Notes: generated from the letters alone by a model not told the origin. Positions 1 to 9,019 are shown, counted from the stretch's first letter. The stretch is 64,000 nucleotides of DNA from Microbacterium sp. MYb45 (GCF_002979655.1 NZ_PCPG01000001.1:806001-870000), one strand, 5' to 3'. Numbers and translations are program-made.

Positions 1-149
1 GAAAGCTCTCGCTGCCCGGCCCCGTCATCGCGTTCCCGACGATCGGGCTGATCGCCGGCGGTGGACTCGCCCTGCTCCTGGCCGCCACGGTGCTGCCGAC
101 GGTCACCGCGCTCGGCACCGAGATTCCCCGCTCCCTCGCCGTGGAGTAG
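1..149 (+). CDS. C-terminal end of a membrane permease, probably ABC transporter FtsX/MacB type (partial)
   Basis: Only the last 48 codons lie in the window; the frame begins at base 3 and ends with TAG at 147-149. They encode one long hydrophobic helix (core AGGGLALLLAATVLPT) and a short hydrophilic tail ending in SLAVE. FtsX-type permeases of ABC transporters end this way, with a last membrane helix and a short cytoplasmic tail, so that is the preferred reading. One helix cannot exclude another polytopic membrane protein. The 300 bases after the stop belong to the retron RNA region and do not continue this gene. Confidence 0.5.
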   Translation, partial: KLSLPGPVIAFPTIGLIAGGGLALLLAATVLPTVTALGTEIPRSLAVE

Positions 150-241
150 ACACAGTCGCGATCCGAGCGCGGCCGCAGGGGCTGACGCGCTCGCATACTC
201 GCGAAGGGCCGCGACGCCATCCGGACGTTGGTGTTCCTTGC

Positions 242-247
242 TATCGT
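242..247 (+). promoter_or_regulatory. Candidate -10 element of the retron RNA promoter
   Basis: TATCGT fits the actinobacterial TANNNT pattern. Transcription would start about seven bases downstream, near 254, which is where the a1 arm of the retron RNA begins (252). No convincing -35 hexamer is seen at the right distance. The call rests mainly on position. Confidence 0.35.
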
Positions 248-251
248 GGCC

Positions 252-422
252 GCGTGCGATGGCTTGCGGACGAGGCGAGTGGTTCACGACGTGTTCCGCT
301 CTCTCCGGGGTCACCCCGGGGTACGCAGTCTGACCTGGAACGAACGCCGCAGGCGCCTTACTGCGCTTCGCGCAGACCGGTGCCCGCACTGATGGACGAG
401 TCGTACGCAGGCCATCGCACGC
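252..422 (+). ncRNA. Retron msr-msd non-coding RNA (predicted)
   Basis: This 171-nt segment ends 28 nt before the reverse transcriptase start. Its ends pair as retron a1/a2 arms: 252-273 with 401-422 forms 20 Watson-Crick pairs, one G-U (264/410) and one mismatch (269/405). Inside lie two small hairpins expected of msr: 277-282/296-301, with an inner 285-287/291-293, and 303-310/314-321 around loop TCA. Then comes one longer stem expected of msd: 349-350/386-387, 352-357/379-384 and 361-366/370-375 around loop TTC. The priming guanosine would be G274 or G275, just inside a1. Reverse transcription would then copy from about 400 back to about 322. The pairing is read directly from the bases. 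Assignment as msr-msd follows from retron architecture and the adjacent enzyme, and no covariance evidence was available. Confidence 0.78.
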
Positions 423-450
423 CCGGCGCCCGTTCCGCGGCTGCCCTCTG

Positions 451-1821
451 ATGGCGCCCTCCACCGCATCACGCGTGCTGGGGCGCACGCCGCGACCGTT
501 GCCGTCGTTGGTGGCCGCCTCTCTGGCCGACGCTTTCCTCGCCTCACAGGTCTGGGCGAAGGAGCAGCTCGTCGAGGCCGGCGCGTACGTCATGGGAGCG
601 CGTCGCCGTTGGCTCTCTCCGCTCGTCGGCGACGTGTTGACCGCCTTCGTCCGCCCGCCTGTCGATGCCCCGCGACTGCTGACGTCGGTGATCCTCCGTT
701 CGCCCGATTTCGCCGAAGCGGTGCGCAAAGCCGACGAGCGCCGTTCGCCGCTGCGCATCCACCACCACGTAGTCGGTCCGTCGTCGTCGCAGCCGCCCTC
801 GGGCGCTCTTCCCCGCATCGACAGCATCCCGGATCTCGCCGCCATGCTCGATCTGGACGTCGGCCGGCTCCAGTGGTTCGCCGACACCAAAAACTGGAAT
901 CGGCGCGCGCGCACAGGGGCCTTGCACCACTACCGGTACGAGTGGCGCACACGGCACGGGCGGATCCCCAGGTTGCTAGAGATCCCGGAGCAACGGATGC
1001 GCCGTGTGCAGCGCAGTCTCCTGGAACAGGTGCTCGGCCTCATAGCCGTGAACGATGCCGCCCACGGTTTCATGCCCGGTCGCAGCGCGGCCACCGGGGC
1101 GGCGCTCCACACGGGGGCCGACATCGTCATATCCCTCGACCTCACCACGTTCTTCTCACGCGTGACGGGCGGTCGCATCTACGGAACACTTCGGCAGTCG
1201 GGACTGTCCGAACCCGTCGCGCACGTCGTGACCGGGCTGTGCACCAACGCCGTTCTTCCGCGCGTGCTTGCTGCCATGCCACCGGGCGGATCATCCGACG
1301 AGCGGTTCGCCCTGCGTCGGGCTCTGGCCACGAGTCATCTGCCGCAGGGCGCTCCCTCCTCGCCGATGCTTGCCAACCTCGCCATCCGGCGCCTCGACTC
1401 ACGGCTGACGGGATGGGCGGATGCCGTCGACGCGACCTACACGCGATACGCCGATGACCTCGCGTTCAGCGGCGGTCCGAGACTCGCGAAGCGACCTGAT
1501 GCCTTCATCCGTGGTGTGCAGCGGATCATCGAGGACGAGGGGCACGTTGCCAACCCGCGCAAAACGAGGGTCCGACGCCAGGGCGTCAGGCAGAGCGTGA
1601 CCGGAATCGTCGTCAACCAGCGAACGAATGTCTCACGAGACGACTATGACCGGCTCAAGGCGACGATCCACAACTGCGTCGTGCACGGTCCGCGCAGTCA
1701 GAATCACCGCCGACTCGACGATTTCCGCGCACATCTGCTCGGCCGCATCTCGTGGGTCGAGAGCCTGAACCCCCAGCGAGGCGCGAAACTCCGGGCGGAG
1801 TTTCTGCGTATCCGTTGGTGA
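451..1821 (+). CDS. Retron reverse transcriptase, myxobacterial-type, with N-terminal extension
   Basis: This RNA-directed DNA polymerase of 456 aa would copy the msd part of the RNA just upstream into branched msDNA. RT motifs are in order: NDAAHGF at 201-207 (retron region X, NAxxH-like), SLDLTTFF at 228-235 with the first catalytic Asp, GLCTN at 262-266, LPQGAPSSP at 297-305, catalytic YADD at 333-336, and the retron hallmark VTG at 383-385. Residues 1-140 are an extension without a recognised domain; myxobacterial retron RTs such as the Mx162 enzyme also carry a long N-terminal part. There is no maturase X domain or HNH nuclease, which argues against a group II intron. The ATG at 451 has no clear ribosome site, so a slightly later start is possible. 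No classical retron toxin gene is fused or obviously adjacent. Confidence 0.93.
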   Translation: MAPSTASRVLGRTPRPLPSLVAASLADAFLASQVWAKEQLVEAGAYVMGARRRWLSPLVGDVLTAFVRPPVDAPRLLTSVILRSPDFAEAVRKADERRSPLRIHHHVVGPSSSQPPSGALPRIDSIPDLAAMLDLDVGRLQWFADTKNWNRRARTGALHHYRYEWRTRHGRIPRLLEIPEQRMRRVQRSLLEQVLGLIAVNDAAHGFMPGRSAATGAALHTGADIVISLDLTTFFSRVTGGRIYGTLRQSGLSEPVAHVVTGLCTNAVLPRVLAAMPPGGSSDERFALRRALATSHLPQGAPSSPMLANLAIRRLDSRLTGWADAVDATYTRYADDLAFSGGPRLAKRPDAFIRGVQRIIEDEGHVANPRKTRVRRQGVRQSVTGIVVNQRTNVSRDDYDRLKATIHNCVVHGPRSQNHRRLDDFRAHLLGRISWVESLNPQRGAKLRAEFLRIRW

Positions 1822-1895
1822 CCGGTGCGACCAGGCACGAGTGGCCAAGTGACCCTACCGTCGGACGACCGGCACGGATGGCGCAGGATGGAGGC

Positions 1896-2576
1896 ATGCG
1901 CAGATCACGACACATCACTCCTGCCGTTCGCACGTCGGACGTGCGCGACGACGCGCCGACCCCGGCAGACGTACTGCGGTATCTCGTCCACCTTCCGGAT
2001 GACTACGACTCCGACCCGGGCAGGCTCTGGCCTCTGGTGCTGTTCCTGCACGGTGCGGGCGAACGAGGTTCCGACCTCGACCTCGCCGCGGTGCATGGCC
2101 CGCCGAGGCTGGCGGATGACGGGCACGAGTTCCCCTTCGTCCTCGTCACCCCGCAGTGCGGTGAGTCGAGTCAGTGGGTCGCGGAGCTCTCGACCTTGTC
2201 CGGGCTGGTCGACGAGGTCGTCTCGACGCACCGCGTCGATCCGGCCCGCATATCGGTGACCGGGCTCAGCATGGGCGGCTTCGGGACCTGGAGCCTGGCG
2301 GTGCGCTATCCCGAACGGTTCGCCGCGATCGCACCGATCTGCGGTGGGCTCTGGATGCAGAGTGCTGAGCCGATTCGTCACCTGCCCGTCTGGGCTTTCC
2401 ACGGCGACGCCGACGATGTCGTGCCGATCTCCGCCACGGAGGAGATCACCACCGAACTTCGGACACTCGGCGCCGACGTGCGGTTCACGCGATACGCCGG
2501 CGTCGGCCACGACTCCTGGACCGAGACCTACGACAACCCCGAGCTGTACGACTGGCTGCTCTCCCACCGGCGCTAG
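1896..2576 (+). CDS. Alpha/beta hydrolase, dienelactone hydrolase/phospholipase-carboxylesterase type
   Basis: The protein is 226 aa and predicted to be a cytoplasmic serine esterase. It carries the oxyanion-side motif LFLHGAGERG, the nucleophile elbow GLSMGGFG, an acid-loop segment HGDADDVVP and the catalytic His in GVGHDSW, in family order. The start is uncertain: ATG 1896 has a GGAGG only one base upstream, while ATG 1878 would add six residues. The gene begins about 74 bases after the retron RT stop on the same strand, so co-transcription is possible. Nothing in the protein marks it as a retron effector, and such esterases are common housekeeping genes. Its TAG stop shares a CTAG palindrome with the stop of pdxT on the other strand. 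Confidence 0.85.
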   Translation: MRRSRHITPAVRTSDVRDDAPTPADVLRYLVHLPDDYDSDPGRLWPLVLFLHGAGERGSDLDLAAVHGPPRLADDGHEFPFVLVTPQCGESSQWVAELSTLSGLVDEVVSTHRVDPARISVTGLSMGGFGTWSLAVRYPERFAAIAPICGGLWMQSAEPIRHLPVWAFHGDADDVVPISATEEITTELRTLGADVRFTRYAGVGHDSWTETYDNPELYDWLLSHRR

Positions 2577-3184
2577 CGCGCGTACGTCCCCGCACGGGTC
2601 CGGGCCTTGTCGAGGAAGCGCTCATGGAAGCGCGTCTCGCCATCGACCTCCGGGTGGAAGCTCGTGCCGAGCAGGCTGCCCTGCTCGACGGCGACCACCG
2701 TGCCGTCCGTGAGCGATGCCAAGACGTCGACACCGGGGCCCACACGCTCGACCACCGGGGCGCGGATGAACGTCGCGCGCACCGGAAGCTCCCCCAGAGC
2801 GGGGACGGCGAGTTGCGTCTCGAACGACTCCGTCTGGCGCCCGAAGGCATTGCGACGGACGTCGATGTCCATCCCGCCGAAGGACTCCTGGCCGTCGATC
2901 CCGTCGAGCACCGTGTCCGCCAGCAGAATGAGTCCGGCGCACGTGCCGTAGACGGGCAGTCCGGCACCGATCGCGGCGCGGATCGGCTCCTGCATCCCGA
3001 AGATGCGGGACAGCTTGTCGATCACGCTGGACTCGCCGCCGGGGATCACGAGGCCGTCGACGGACGAGAGCTCTTCCGGTCGGCGCACCAGCACGACGTC
3101 GGCGCCCAGATGCGCGAGCAGGGCGGCGTGCTCGCGCACGTCGCCCTGCAGCGCGAGGACTCCGACGCGGGTGTTACCAGCCAC
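2573..3184 (-). CDS. pdxT: Pyridoxal 5'-phosphate synthase glutaminase subunit PdxT
   Basis: PdxT hydrolyses glutamine and channels ammonia to PdxS for PLP synthesis by the DXP-independent route. The 203-aa class-I glutaminase shows GGES at 49-52, nucleophile Cys82 in GTCAGL, and His177/Glu179 in FHPE. The GTG at 3184 is chosen because the conserved N-terminus VGVLALQGD begins six codons later. It overlaps the end of pdxS by 11 bases, indicating translational coupling in a pdxS-pdxT operon. A longer start upstream would add residues not seen in the family. Confidence 0.96.
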   Translation of the reverse strand: MAGNTRVGVLALQGDVREHAALLAHLGADVVLVRRPEELSSVDGLVIPGGESSVIDKLSRIFGMQEPIRAAIGAGLPVYGTCAGLILLADTVLDGIDGQESFGGMDIDVRRNAFGRQTESFETQLAVPALGELPVRATFIRAPVVERVGPGVDVLASLTDGTVVAVEQGSLLGTSFHPEVDGETRFHERFLDKARTRAGTYAR

Positions 3185-4067
3185 GCTCGGCGAGACGGTG
3201 CGGCGCCGGGAGGTCACTCACGTTGATGCCCACCATCGCCTCGCCAAGCCCGCGCGAGACCTCGGCGATCACCTTGGCGTCGTCGAAGAACGTGGTCGCC
3301 TTGACGATGGCCTTGGCACGTTCGGCGGGGTTGCCCGACTTGAAGATGCCCGAGCCCACGAACACGCCGTCTGCTCCGAGCTGCATCATCATCGCGGCGT
3401 CCGCGGGGGTCGCGACTCCTCCGGCCACGAAGAGCACGACGGGGAGCGTGCCGGTCTCGGCGATCTCGGCGACCAGCTCGTAGGGCGCCTGCAGTTCCTT
3501 GGCGGCGACGTACAGCTCGTCCTTGGGGAGAGCCGCGAGGGCCGCGATCTCCCCACGGATCTTGCGGATGTGCTTCATCGCCTCGGAGACGTCACCGGTG
3601 CCGGCCTCGCCCTTGGAGCGGATCATCGCGGCGCCCTCGTTGATGCGGCGGAGTGCCTCGCCCAGATTGGTCGCACCGCACACGAACGGCACGGTGAACT
3701 CGTACTTGTCGATGTGATTCACGTAGTCGGCCGGCGAGAGCACCTCGGACTCGTCGATGTAGTCGACGCCGAGCTCCTGCAGCACCTGGGCCTCGACGAA
3801 GTGTCCGATGCGCGCCTTCGCCATCACCGGGATCGAGACCGCGTCGATGATGCTGTCGATCATGTCGGGATCGCTCATCCGCGAGACCCCACCCTGGGCA
3901 CGGATGTCGGCCGGCACGCGCTCGAGCGCCATGACGGCCACGGCGCCCGCGTCTTCGGCGATCTTCGCCTGCTCAGCGGTGACGACGTCCATGATGACGC
4001 CGCCCTTGAGCATCTCGGCGAGGCCGCGCTTGACGCGCGAGGATCCGGTGGTTGTCTGCTCGGTCAT
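3174..4067 (-). CDS. pdxS: Pyridoxal 5'-phosphate synthase lyase subunit PdxS
   Basis: PdxS condenses ribose 5-phosphate, glyceraldehyde 3-phosphate and ammonia into PLP and forms a dodecamer capped by PdxT. The protein has 297 aa, the usual length, and shows the TIM-barrel family signatures [18 protein letters not shown] and [12 protein letters not shown]; the lysines for sugar Schiff bases are within these. It is the first gene of the pdxS-pdxT operon and is transcribed away from the MocR regulator at 4158. A 16-bp palindrome lies 33 bases upstream of its start. Confidence 0.97.
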   Translation of the reverse strand: MTEQTTTGSSRVKRGLAEMLKGGVIMDVVTAEQAKIAEDAGAVAVMALERVPADIRAQGGVSRMSDPDMIDSIIDAVSIPVMAKARIGHFVEAQVLQELGVDYIDESEVLSPADYVNHIDKYEFTVPFVCGATNLGEALRRINEGAAMIRSKGEAGTGDVSEAMKHIRKIRGEIAALAALPKDELYVAAKELQAPYELVAEIAETGTLPVVLFVAGGVATPADAAMMMQLGADGVFVGSGIFKSGNPAERAKAIVKATTFFDDAKVIAEVSRGLGEAMVGINVSDLPAPHRLAERGW

Positions 4068-4099
4068 GGGGAACTCCTGTCGGATGCACCGAAGTGGGT

Positions 4100-4115
4100 T
4101 TTGATCTAGATCAAA
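4100..4115. promoter_or_regulatory. Palindromic operator between pdxS and the MocR regulator
   Basis: TTTGATCTAGATCAAA is a perfect 16-bp palindrome in the 90-bp gap between the divergent pdxS and regulator genes. A TAGAAT element (4138-4143) that could be the -10 of the regulator lies 23 bases to its right. PdxR-type MocR proteins control pdxST from this kind of intergenic site, so it is the best candidate operator. The assignment is inferred from position and symmetry. Confidence 0.6.
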
Positions 4116-4157
4116 CGTAGCACTGTCCGATTCGACCTAGAATCGCTGAGGAGGATC

Positions 4158-5465
4158 ATGAGCGACCAGATCACAGGTACCACCGCGTCGGAGATCGCCG
4201 ACAGCGTGCGTTCGCTGCGCGACCGCGGATCCCTGCAGCCCGGTAGCCTCCTCCCCCCGGTGCGCGAGCTGGCCGCCACCCTCGGCGTGAATCGCAACAC
4301 CGCCGTGGCTGCGTACCGCCAGCTCGCTCAGGCCGGTCTCGTGGTCTCGCGCGGGCGTGCCGGCACCGTGGTCGCCGGCCTCGAAGCCGTGGCTCAGGAG
4401 GGTTACGCCCCCGACACGGTTCTCCGCGACATCGGCACCGGCAATCCGGACCCTCGCCTCATCCCCGACCCGGCACCCGCACTGATGACCATCGCCTCGC
4501 GCCCCGTCCTCTACGGCGAGCCCGTGATCGATCGTGGTCTCGAGGATTGGGCACGGCGGTGGATCGCCGCCGACCTCGACGACGTCGACTTCCGCATCAC
4601 CGTCACCAGCGGCGCCGTCGACGCGGTCGAGCGGCTGCTTGCGCAGGCGCTGATGCGCGACGATGCCGTGGCGCTCGAGGACCCGTGCTTCCTGGCGAGC
4701 ATCCACACAGTGCGACTCGGCGGATACCGGGCGGTTCCGGTGCCGGTCGACGCCGAGGGCATGACCGTCGACGGGTTGCGTGCGGCATTGGACGCCGGAG
4801 TCCGCGCGATCATCTGCACCCCGCGCGCGCAGAACCCCACCGGAGCGAGCCTCACCGCGACGCGGGCCGCCGAACTGCGAGCGGTACTGGCCGACCACCC
4901 CTACGTGCTGATCATCGAGGACGACCATTTCTCGATGCTCTCGCAGCGCCGGTACGAGTCACTCATCGGTCCCGACCACCGTCGGTTCGCGCTCGTGCGC
5001 TCCGTGTCGAAGTTCCTCGGACCCGACATGTGCCTCGCGATCGCGGCGACGGATGCCGAGACAGCGGAACGGCTCGCCATGCGTCTGAGTCCCGGAACCA
5101 CCTGGGTGAGCCACCTGCTGCAGCGTCTCGCGTTGACGCAGCTGACCGACGACGGCGTGATGACCGAGGTCGCCGCAGCAGCTGCCCACTACGCGGAGCG
5201 GAATGCCGCCTTCGCGGAGCGGCTGCGCGCCGGCGGCATCGATGCGACCGCATCCGACGGTATGAGCCTGTGGGTCGAACTGCCGCAACCCGCGCGCCTC
5301 GTCGCCGATCGGCTGATGCGCCGAGGGTGGCTGGCCCGCACCGGCGACGACTTCGCGCTCGACGACCGCGCGGACCCATCCCACCATCTGCGCCTGACCG
5401 TGCACGACCTGTCCGATGACGAGGCCGAAACCCTCGTCGCCGACCTCGTCGCCGGCGGGCGATGA
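4158..5465 (+). CDS. pdxR: MocR/PdxR-type transcriptional regulator (GntR HTH fused to aminotransferase fold)
   Basis: The 435-aa fusion has a GntR winged helix (about 1-75, with LAATLGVNRNTAVAAYRQL as recognition region) and a fold-type I aminotransferase-like domain (about 105-435) in which Lys285 of SVSKFLGPD would bind PLP. MocR proteins of this class sense PLP and control pdxST. Its position, divergent from pdxS and just upstream of pdxY, supports that role. A strong GAGGAGG ribosome site precedes the ATG at 4158. The symbol is assigned by analogy with actinobacterial PdxR. Confidence 0.9.
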   Translation: MSDQITGTTASEIADSVRSLRDRGSLQPGSLLPPVRELAATLGVNRNTAVAAYRQLAQAGLVVSRGRAGTVVAGLEAVAQEGYAPDTVLRDIGTGNPDPRLIPDPAPALMTIASRPVLYGEPVIDRGLEDWARRWIAADLDDVDFRITVTSGAVDAVERLLAQALMRDDAVALEDPCFLASIHTVRLGGYRAVPVPVDAEGMTVDGLRAALDAGVRAIICTPRAQNPTGASLTATRAAELRAVLADHPYVLIIEDDHFSMLSQRRYESLIGPDHRRFALVRSVSKFLGPDMCLAIAATDAETAERLAMRLSPGTTWVSHLLQRLALTQLTDDGVMTEVAAAAAHYAERNAAFAERLRAGGIDATASDGMSLWVELPQPARLVADRLMRRGWLARTGDDFALDDRADPSHHLRLTVHDLSDDEAETLVADLVAGGR

Positions 5466-5510
5466 CCATCCTCGCGGGCACCCGCCTGCCCTGAACGAAA
5501 GAGCCGGAGA

Positions 5511-6362
5511 ATGAAGATCCTCTCCATCCAGTCAGCCGTCGCCTACGGGCACGTCGGCAACTCCGCCGCGGTGTTCCCCCTGCAGCGCATCGGCGTCGAG
5601 GTGCTCCCGGTCTACACCGTGAACTTCTCCAACCACACCGGATACGGCGCCTGGCGCGGACCGATGATCGCTCCGGACGACGTCCGCGAAGTCATCACCG
5701 GCATCGAGGAGCGTGGCGTCTTCGGCCAGATCGACGCGATCCTCAGCGGCTACCAGGGCGGCGAAGGCATCGGAGACGTGATCATCGACGCGGTCGCCCG
5801 TGTGAAGTCCGCGAACCCGAGCGCCGTCTATGCCTGCGACCCGGTCATGGGCAACGCCAAGTCGGGGTGCTTCGTGGCCCCGGCGATCCCCGTGCTGCTG
5901 CGTGAGCGCGTCGTCCCAGTCGCCGACATCATCACGCCGAACCAGTTCGAGCTCGGCTTCCTCACCGACACCGAGCCGGACACGCTCGAGTCCACCCTCG
6001 CCTCCGTCGACCTCGCCCACGCGATGGGTCCGAGCACCGTGCTGGTGACGAGCGTCGAGCGGCCCGACCGCGAAGAGGGCACCATCGAGATGCTCGCCGC
6101 CGACGCGCAGGGTGCCTGGCTCGTGCAGACCCCGCACCTGCCGATGAAGGCGAACGGCTCCGGGGATGTGACCGCGGCACTGTTCACGGCGCACTACGTC
6201 GAGACCGGCAGCGCGAAGATCGCTCTGGAGCGCACGGCATCCAGCGTCTACGACCTGTTGAAAGCCACGCTCGAATCCGGTGAGCGCGAGCTGCAGCTCG
6301 TCGAGGCGCAGGAGTTCTACGCGAACCCGCAGATGCAGTTCACCGCCCGTCAGGTGCGCTGA
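5511..6362 (+). CDS. pdxY: Pyridoxal kinase
   Basis: This ribokinase-fold enzyme phosphorylates pyridoxal with ATP for B6 salvage. The 283 residues begin with the substrate-binding segment SIQSAVAYGHVGN and contain CDPVMGN, TPNQFELGFL and, near the C-terminus, the anion-hole/catalytic motif KANGSGDVTAALF, as in PdxY/PdxK. It follows the regulator by 45 bases on the same strand with the site AAAGAGCCGGAG before its ATG. De novo synthesis (pdxST) and salvage (pdxY) therefore flank one regulator. Confidence 0.93.
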   Translation: MKILSIQSAVAYGHVGNSAAVFPLQRIGVEVLPVYTVNFSNHTGYGAWRGPMIAPDDVREVITGIEERGVFGQIDAILSGYQGGEGIGDVIIDAVARVKSANPSAVYACDPVMGNAKSGCFVAPAIPVLLRERVVPVADIITPNQFELGFLTDTEPDTLESTLASVDLAHAMGPSTVLVTSVERPDREEGTIEMLAADAQGAWLVQTPHLPMKANGSGDVTAALFTAHYVETGSAKIALERTASSVYDLLKATLESGERELQLVEAQEFYANPQMQFTARQVR

Positions 6363-6363
6363 G

Positions 6364-6927
6364 CTACTCCGCAGTAGGCTCCGACGCCGGCCAGGCGTTC
6401 GCCACGGCCTCCCGCACCTCGCCGAGGAGCTGCGGAAGCGCCTTGGTCTTCGCGATGATCGGGAAGAAGTTGGCGTCCGATGTCCACCGCGGCACCACGT
6501 GCTGGTGCAGGTGGGCGTCGACGCCGGCGCCCGCCACCGCGCCCTGGTTCATGCCGATGTTGAAGCCGTCGCAGCGTGACACCTCGCGCAGCACACGCAT
6601 GGCCGTCTGTGTGAGGGCACCGATCTCGGCGACCTCGGCGGGCGTCGCCTGGTCGTACGTGGCGATGTGGCGATACGGGCACACGAGCAGGTGCCCCGAG
6701 TTGTACGGGAACAGGTTCAGCAGCACGTAGGCCGTCTCGCCGCGCGCCACGACCAGCCGCTCCTCGTCCGGGAACTTCGGCGCCTCGCAGAACGGGCACT
6801 CCTCCCGCAGCGGCTCCGGCCCCGCCTGGATGTACGCCATCCGATGCGGGGTCCACAGCCGCTGGAACTCGTCCGGAACGCCGGCGAGGCGCCCGGCGTC
6901 TTCCAGCGGCCGCTCCCCCTCGGTCAC
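6364..6927 (-). CDS. HIT-domain nucleotide hydrolase/phosphorylase (Ap4A type)
   Basis: This 187-aa protein is a histidine-triad enzyme with the catalytic run [10 protein letters not shown]; upstream it has [17 protein letters not shown] and the nucleotide-binding part [17 protein letters not shown]. Actinobacterial homologues of this length (for example Rv2613c) act on diadenosine polyphosphates. Its ATG overlaps the thrS stop by four bases (ATGA), so it is translated from the thrS message. The coupling to a tRNA synthetase makes sense because synthetases make Ap4A as a side product; that link is an inference. Confidence 0.9.
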   Translation of the reverse strand: MTEGERPLEDAGRLAGVPDEFQRLWTPHRMAYIQAGPEPLREECPFCEAPKFPDEERLVVARGETAYVLLNLFPYNSGHLLVCPYRHIATYDQATPAEVAEIGALTQTAMRVLREVSRCDGFNIGMNQGAVAGAGVDAHLHQHVVPRWTSDANFFPIIAKTKALPQLLGEVREAVANAWPASEPTAE

Positions 6928-8912
6928 GCCAGGTCCCCTGCCTTCAGCACGAGCGCGTGCGAGGCGATGGCGGCGCTGATCCGACGTACCGCATCCGCCA
7001 CCGGGACGCCGTTCTCCTGCGTCCCGTCTCGGAAGCGGAACGACACCGTGCCCGCGGCTCGATCCTGCTCCCCGACGATGAGGATGACGGGGACCTTCGC
7101 CGTCGTGTGGTTGCGGATCTTCTTCTGCATGCGGTCGTCGGAGTGATCGACGTCGGCCCGGACGCCCGCCTCGCGCAGCTGCGCGATGACGTCGTCCAGA
7201 TAGTCTCCGTACTGCTCCGCGACCGGGACGCCGACAACCTGACTGGGCGCGAGCCAGAGCGGGAAGTCGCCGGCGTAGTGCTCGAGGAGGATCGCGAAGA
7301 AGCGCTCGACCGAACCGAGGAGCGCGCGGTGGATCATGACCGGCCGGTGCTTCTGCCCGTCGGGTCCGGTGTACTCCAGCTCGAACCGGTCGGGCTGGTT
7401 GAAGTCGAGCTGGATGGTCGACATCTGCCAGGTGCGTCCGATCGCGTCGCGTGCCTGTACGGAGATCTTCGGACCGTAGAAGGCGGCGCCGCCGGGGTCG
7501 GCGACGAGTTCGAGTCCGGACTCGATCGCGACCTCACGCAACGTGTCGATCGCGGTGGTCCACTGCTCCGGCTCGCCGAGGAACTTGGGGTTCCCCACCT
7601 CGTTCGTCGACAGTTCGAGGTAGAAGTCGTTGAGGCCGTAGTCGCGGAGCAGGTCCAGGACGAGGTTCAGGTTCGTCGTGAGCTCTTCCTTGACCTGGTC
7701 CTGAGCGACGTAGATGTGGGCGTCGTCCTGTGTCAGGCCACGCACGCGGGTCAGACCCGACAGCGTCCCACTCTTCTCGTAGCGGTAGACCGTCCCGAAC
7801 TCGGCCAGACGCAGCGGCAGCTCGCGGTAGGAACGCCCGCGCGAACGGAAGATGAGGTTGTGGAACGGGCAGTTCATCGGCTTCAGGTAGTAGTCCTGCC
7901 CTTGACGGGTGACGTTGCCCTCCTCATCGACGACCTCGTCGAGGTGCATCGGGGGGAACATGCCGTCCGCATAGGTCTGCAGGTGACCCGACGTCATGAA
8001 GAGGTCCTTCTTCGTGATGTGCGGGCTGTTCACGAGGTCGTATCCGTTGCGCAGCAGGTGCTTGCGCAGGTTCTCCTCGATCTCGTAGCGGATGATGCCA
8101 CCCTTGGGGTGGAACACCGCGAGTCCGGAGCCGATCTCGTCCGGGAAGGAGAACAGGTCCATCTCGGCACCGAGCTTGCGGTGATCGCGGCGCTCCGCCT
8201 CGGCGATGCGCTCCTGGTAGGCACGCAGCTCGTCCTTGGTCGGCCACGCCGTGCCGTAGATGCGCTGCAGCTGCGGGTTCTTCTCGCTGCCGCGCCAGTA
8301 GGCGGCGGCGATGCGGGTGAGGTCCCAGCCGTTGCCGATCATGCGCGTGTTGGGCAGGTGCGGCCCGCGGCAGAGGTCCTTCCAGACGACCTCGCCATCG
8401 CGGGTGGTGTTGTCGTAGATCGTCAGCTCACCCTCGCCGACCTCGACGGAGGCCCCCTCGGCGGCTTCCTTCCCGCCTTTGAGCCCGATGAGCTCGAGCT
8501 TGAACGGCTCGTCCGCGAGCTCGGCGCGCGCCTCGTCGTCGGTCACGACACGGCGGACGAAGCGCTGGCCCTCGCGGACGATGCGCTGCATCTCCTTCGT
8601 GATGGCCTTGATGTCGTCAGGCGTGAACGGGGTCTCCACGCCGAAGTCGTAATAGAACCCGTCGGTGATGGGCGGGCCGATGCCGAGGTTCGCCTGCGGG
8701 TTGATGCGCTGCACCGCCTGCGCCAGCACGTGGGCAGCCGAGTGGCGGAGGATGTTCAGCCCATCCGCACTGTCGATCGTGACCGGCTCGACCTCGTCGG
8801 TGTCGGTCACGGTCGTGGCGAGATCCTTGAGATCGCCGTTGACGCGCATCGCGACGACGTTTCGGTCAGTGAACAGGGCGAAGCCATCGTGCGGCCGGGC
8901 GTTTTCAGGCAC
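6924..8912 (-). CDS. thrS: Threonyl-tRNA synthetase
   Basis: This class II aminoacyl-tRNA synthetase has 662 aa. The editing domain shows [12 protein letters not shown] with the HxxxH metal site, and the catalytic core has motif 2 [22 protein letters not shown] residues, a Zn ligand Cys in PMNCPFH, and motif 3 in [15 protein letters not shown]. The C-terminal anticodon-binding domain begins near [15 protein letters not shown]. The upstream 107 bases hold no T-box features such as a specifier stem or T-box sequence, so regulation is not of that type. The HIT gene is translationally coupled downstream. Confidence 0.97.
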   Translation of the reverse strand: MPENARPHDGFALFTDRNVVAMRVNGDLKDLATTVTDTDEVEPVTIDSADGLNILRHSAAHVLAQAVQRINPQANLGIGPPITDGFYYDFGVETPFTPDDIKAITKEMQRIVREGQRFVRRVVTDDEARAELADEPFKLELIGLKGGKEAAEGASVEVGEGELTIYDNTTRDGEVVWKDLCRGPHLPNTRMIGNGWDLTRIAAAYWRGSEKNPQLQRIYGTAWPTKDELRAYQERIAEAERRDHRKLGAEMDLFSFPDEIGSGLAVFHPKGGIIRYEIEENLRKHLLRNGYDLVNSPHITKKDLFMTSGHLQTYADGMFPPMHLDEVVDEEGNVTRQGQDYYLKPMNCPFHNLIFRSRGRSYRELPLRLAEFGTVYRYEKSGTLSGLTRVRGLTQDDAHIYVAQDQVKEELTTNLNLVLDLLRDYGLNDFYLELSTNEVGNPKFLGEPEQWTTAIDTLREVAIESGLELVADPGGAAFYGPKISVQARDAIGRTWQMSTIQLDFNQPDRFELEYTGPDGQKHRPVMIHRALLGSVERFFAILLEHYAGDFPLWLAPSQVVGVPVAEQYGDYLDDVIAQLREAGVRADVDHSDDRMQKKIRNHTTAKVPVILIVGEQDRAAGTVSFRFRDGTQENGVPVADAVRRISAAIASHALVLKAGDLA

Positions 8913-8978
8913 AGAAACTCTCCATCTGGGTCGGTGTCCAGGTTACTCGCATGATCACGGGGTCCTGACCGCTTCGCG

Positions 8979-9017
8979 ACGGTGTCGGACACCGTGACCG
9001 GTGCCGCCGTCGGTCAC
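8979..9017 (-). terminator. Overlapping hairpins after the response-regulator gene, probable terminator
   Basis: Two alternative stems share bases. 8979-8985 pairs with 8989-8995 (ACGGTGT/ACACCGT, a near-perfect palindrome), and 8994-9000 pairs with 9011-9017 (GTGACCG/CGGTCAC). They start 3 bases past the stop of the gene at 9020 on the minus strand. There is no T-run, as is usual in high-GC actinobacteria. They could alternatively be a regulatory site for thrS, which begins 67 bases further on. Confidence 0.5.
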
Positions 9018-9019
9018 CC

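Noticed and set aside
254..451. A 65-codon plus-strand frame ending at the RT start, as a leader peptide or antitoxin
   Set aside because: It lies over the retron RNA stems, has no ribosome site and its composition is typical of GC-rich shadow frames.
451..1821. Group II intron or diversity-generating element
   Set aside because: No maturase or nuclease domain, no intron RNA ends, no template/variable repeat pair; the VTG and AHGF motifs and the upstream a1/a2 stem fit a retron.
6957..8954. Long plus-strand frame opposite thrS
   Set aside because: It is antisense to a certain gene and contains no recognisable domain; GC-rich codon bias creates such frames.
8913..9019. T-box riboswitch upstream of thrS
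   Set aside because: Too short and without specifier stem or T-box sequence; only simple hairpins are present.
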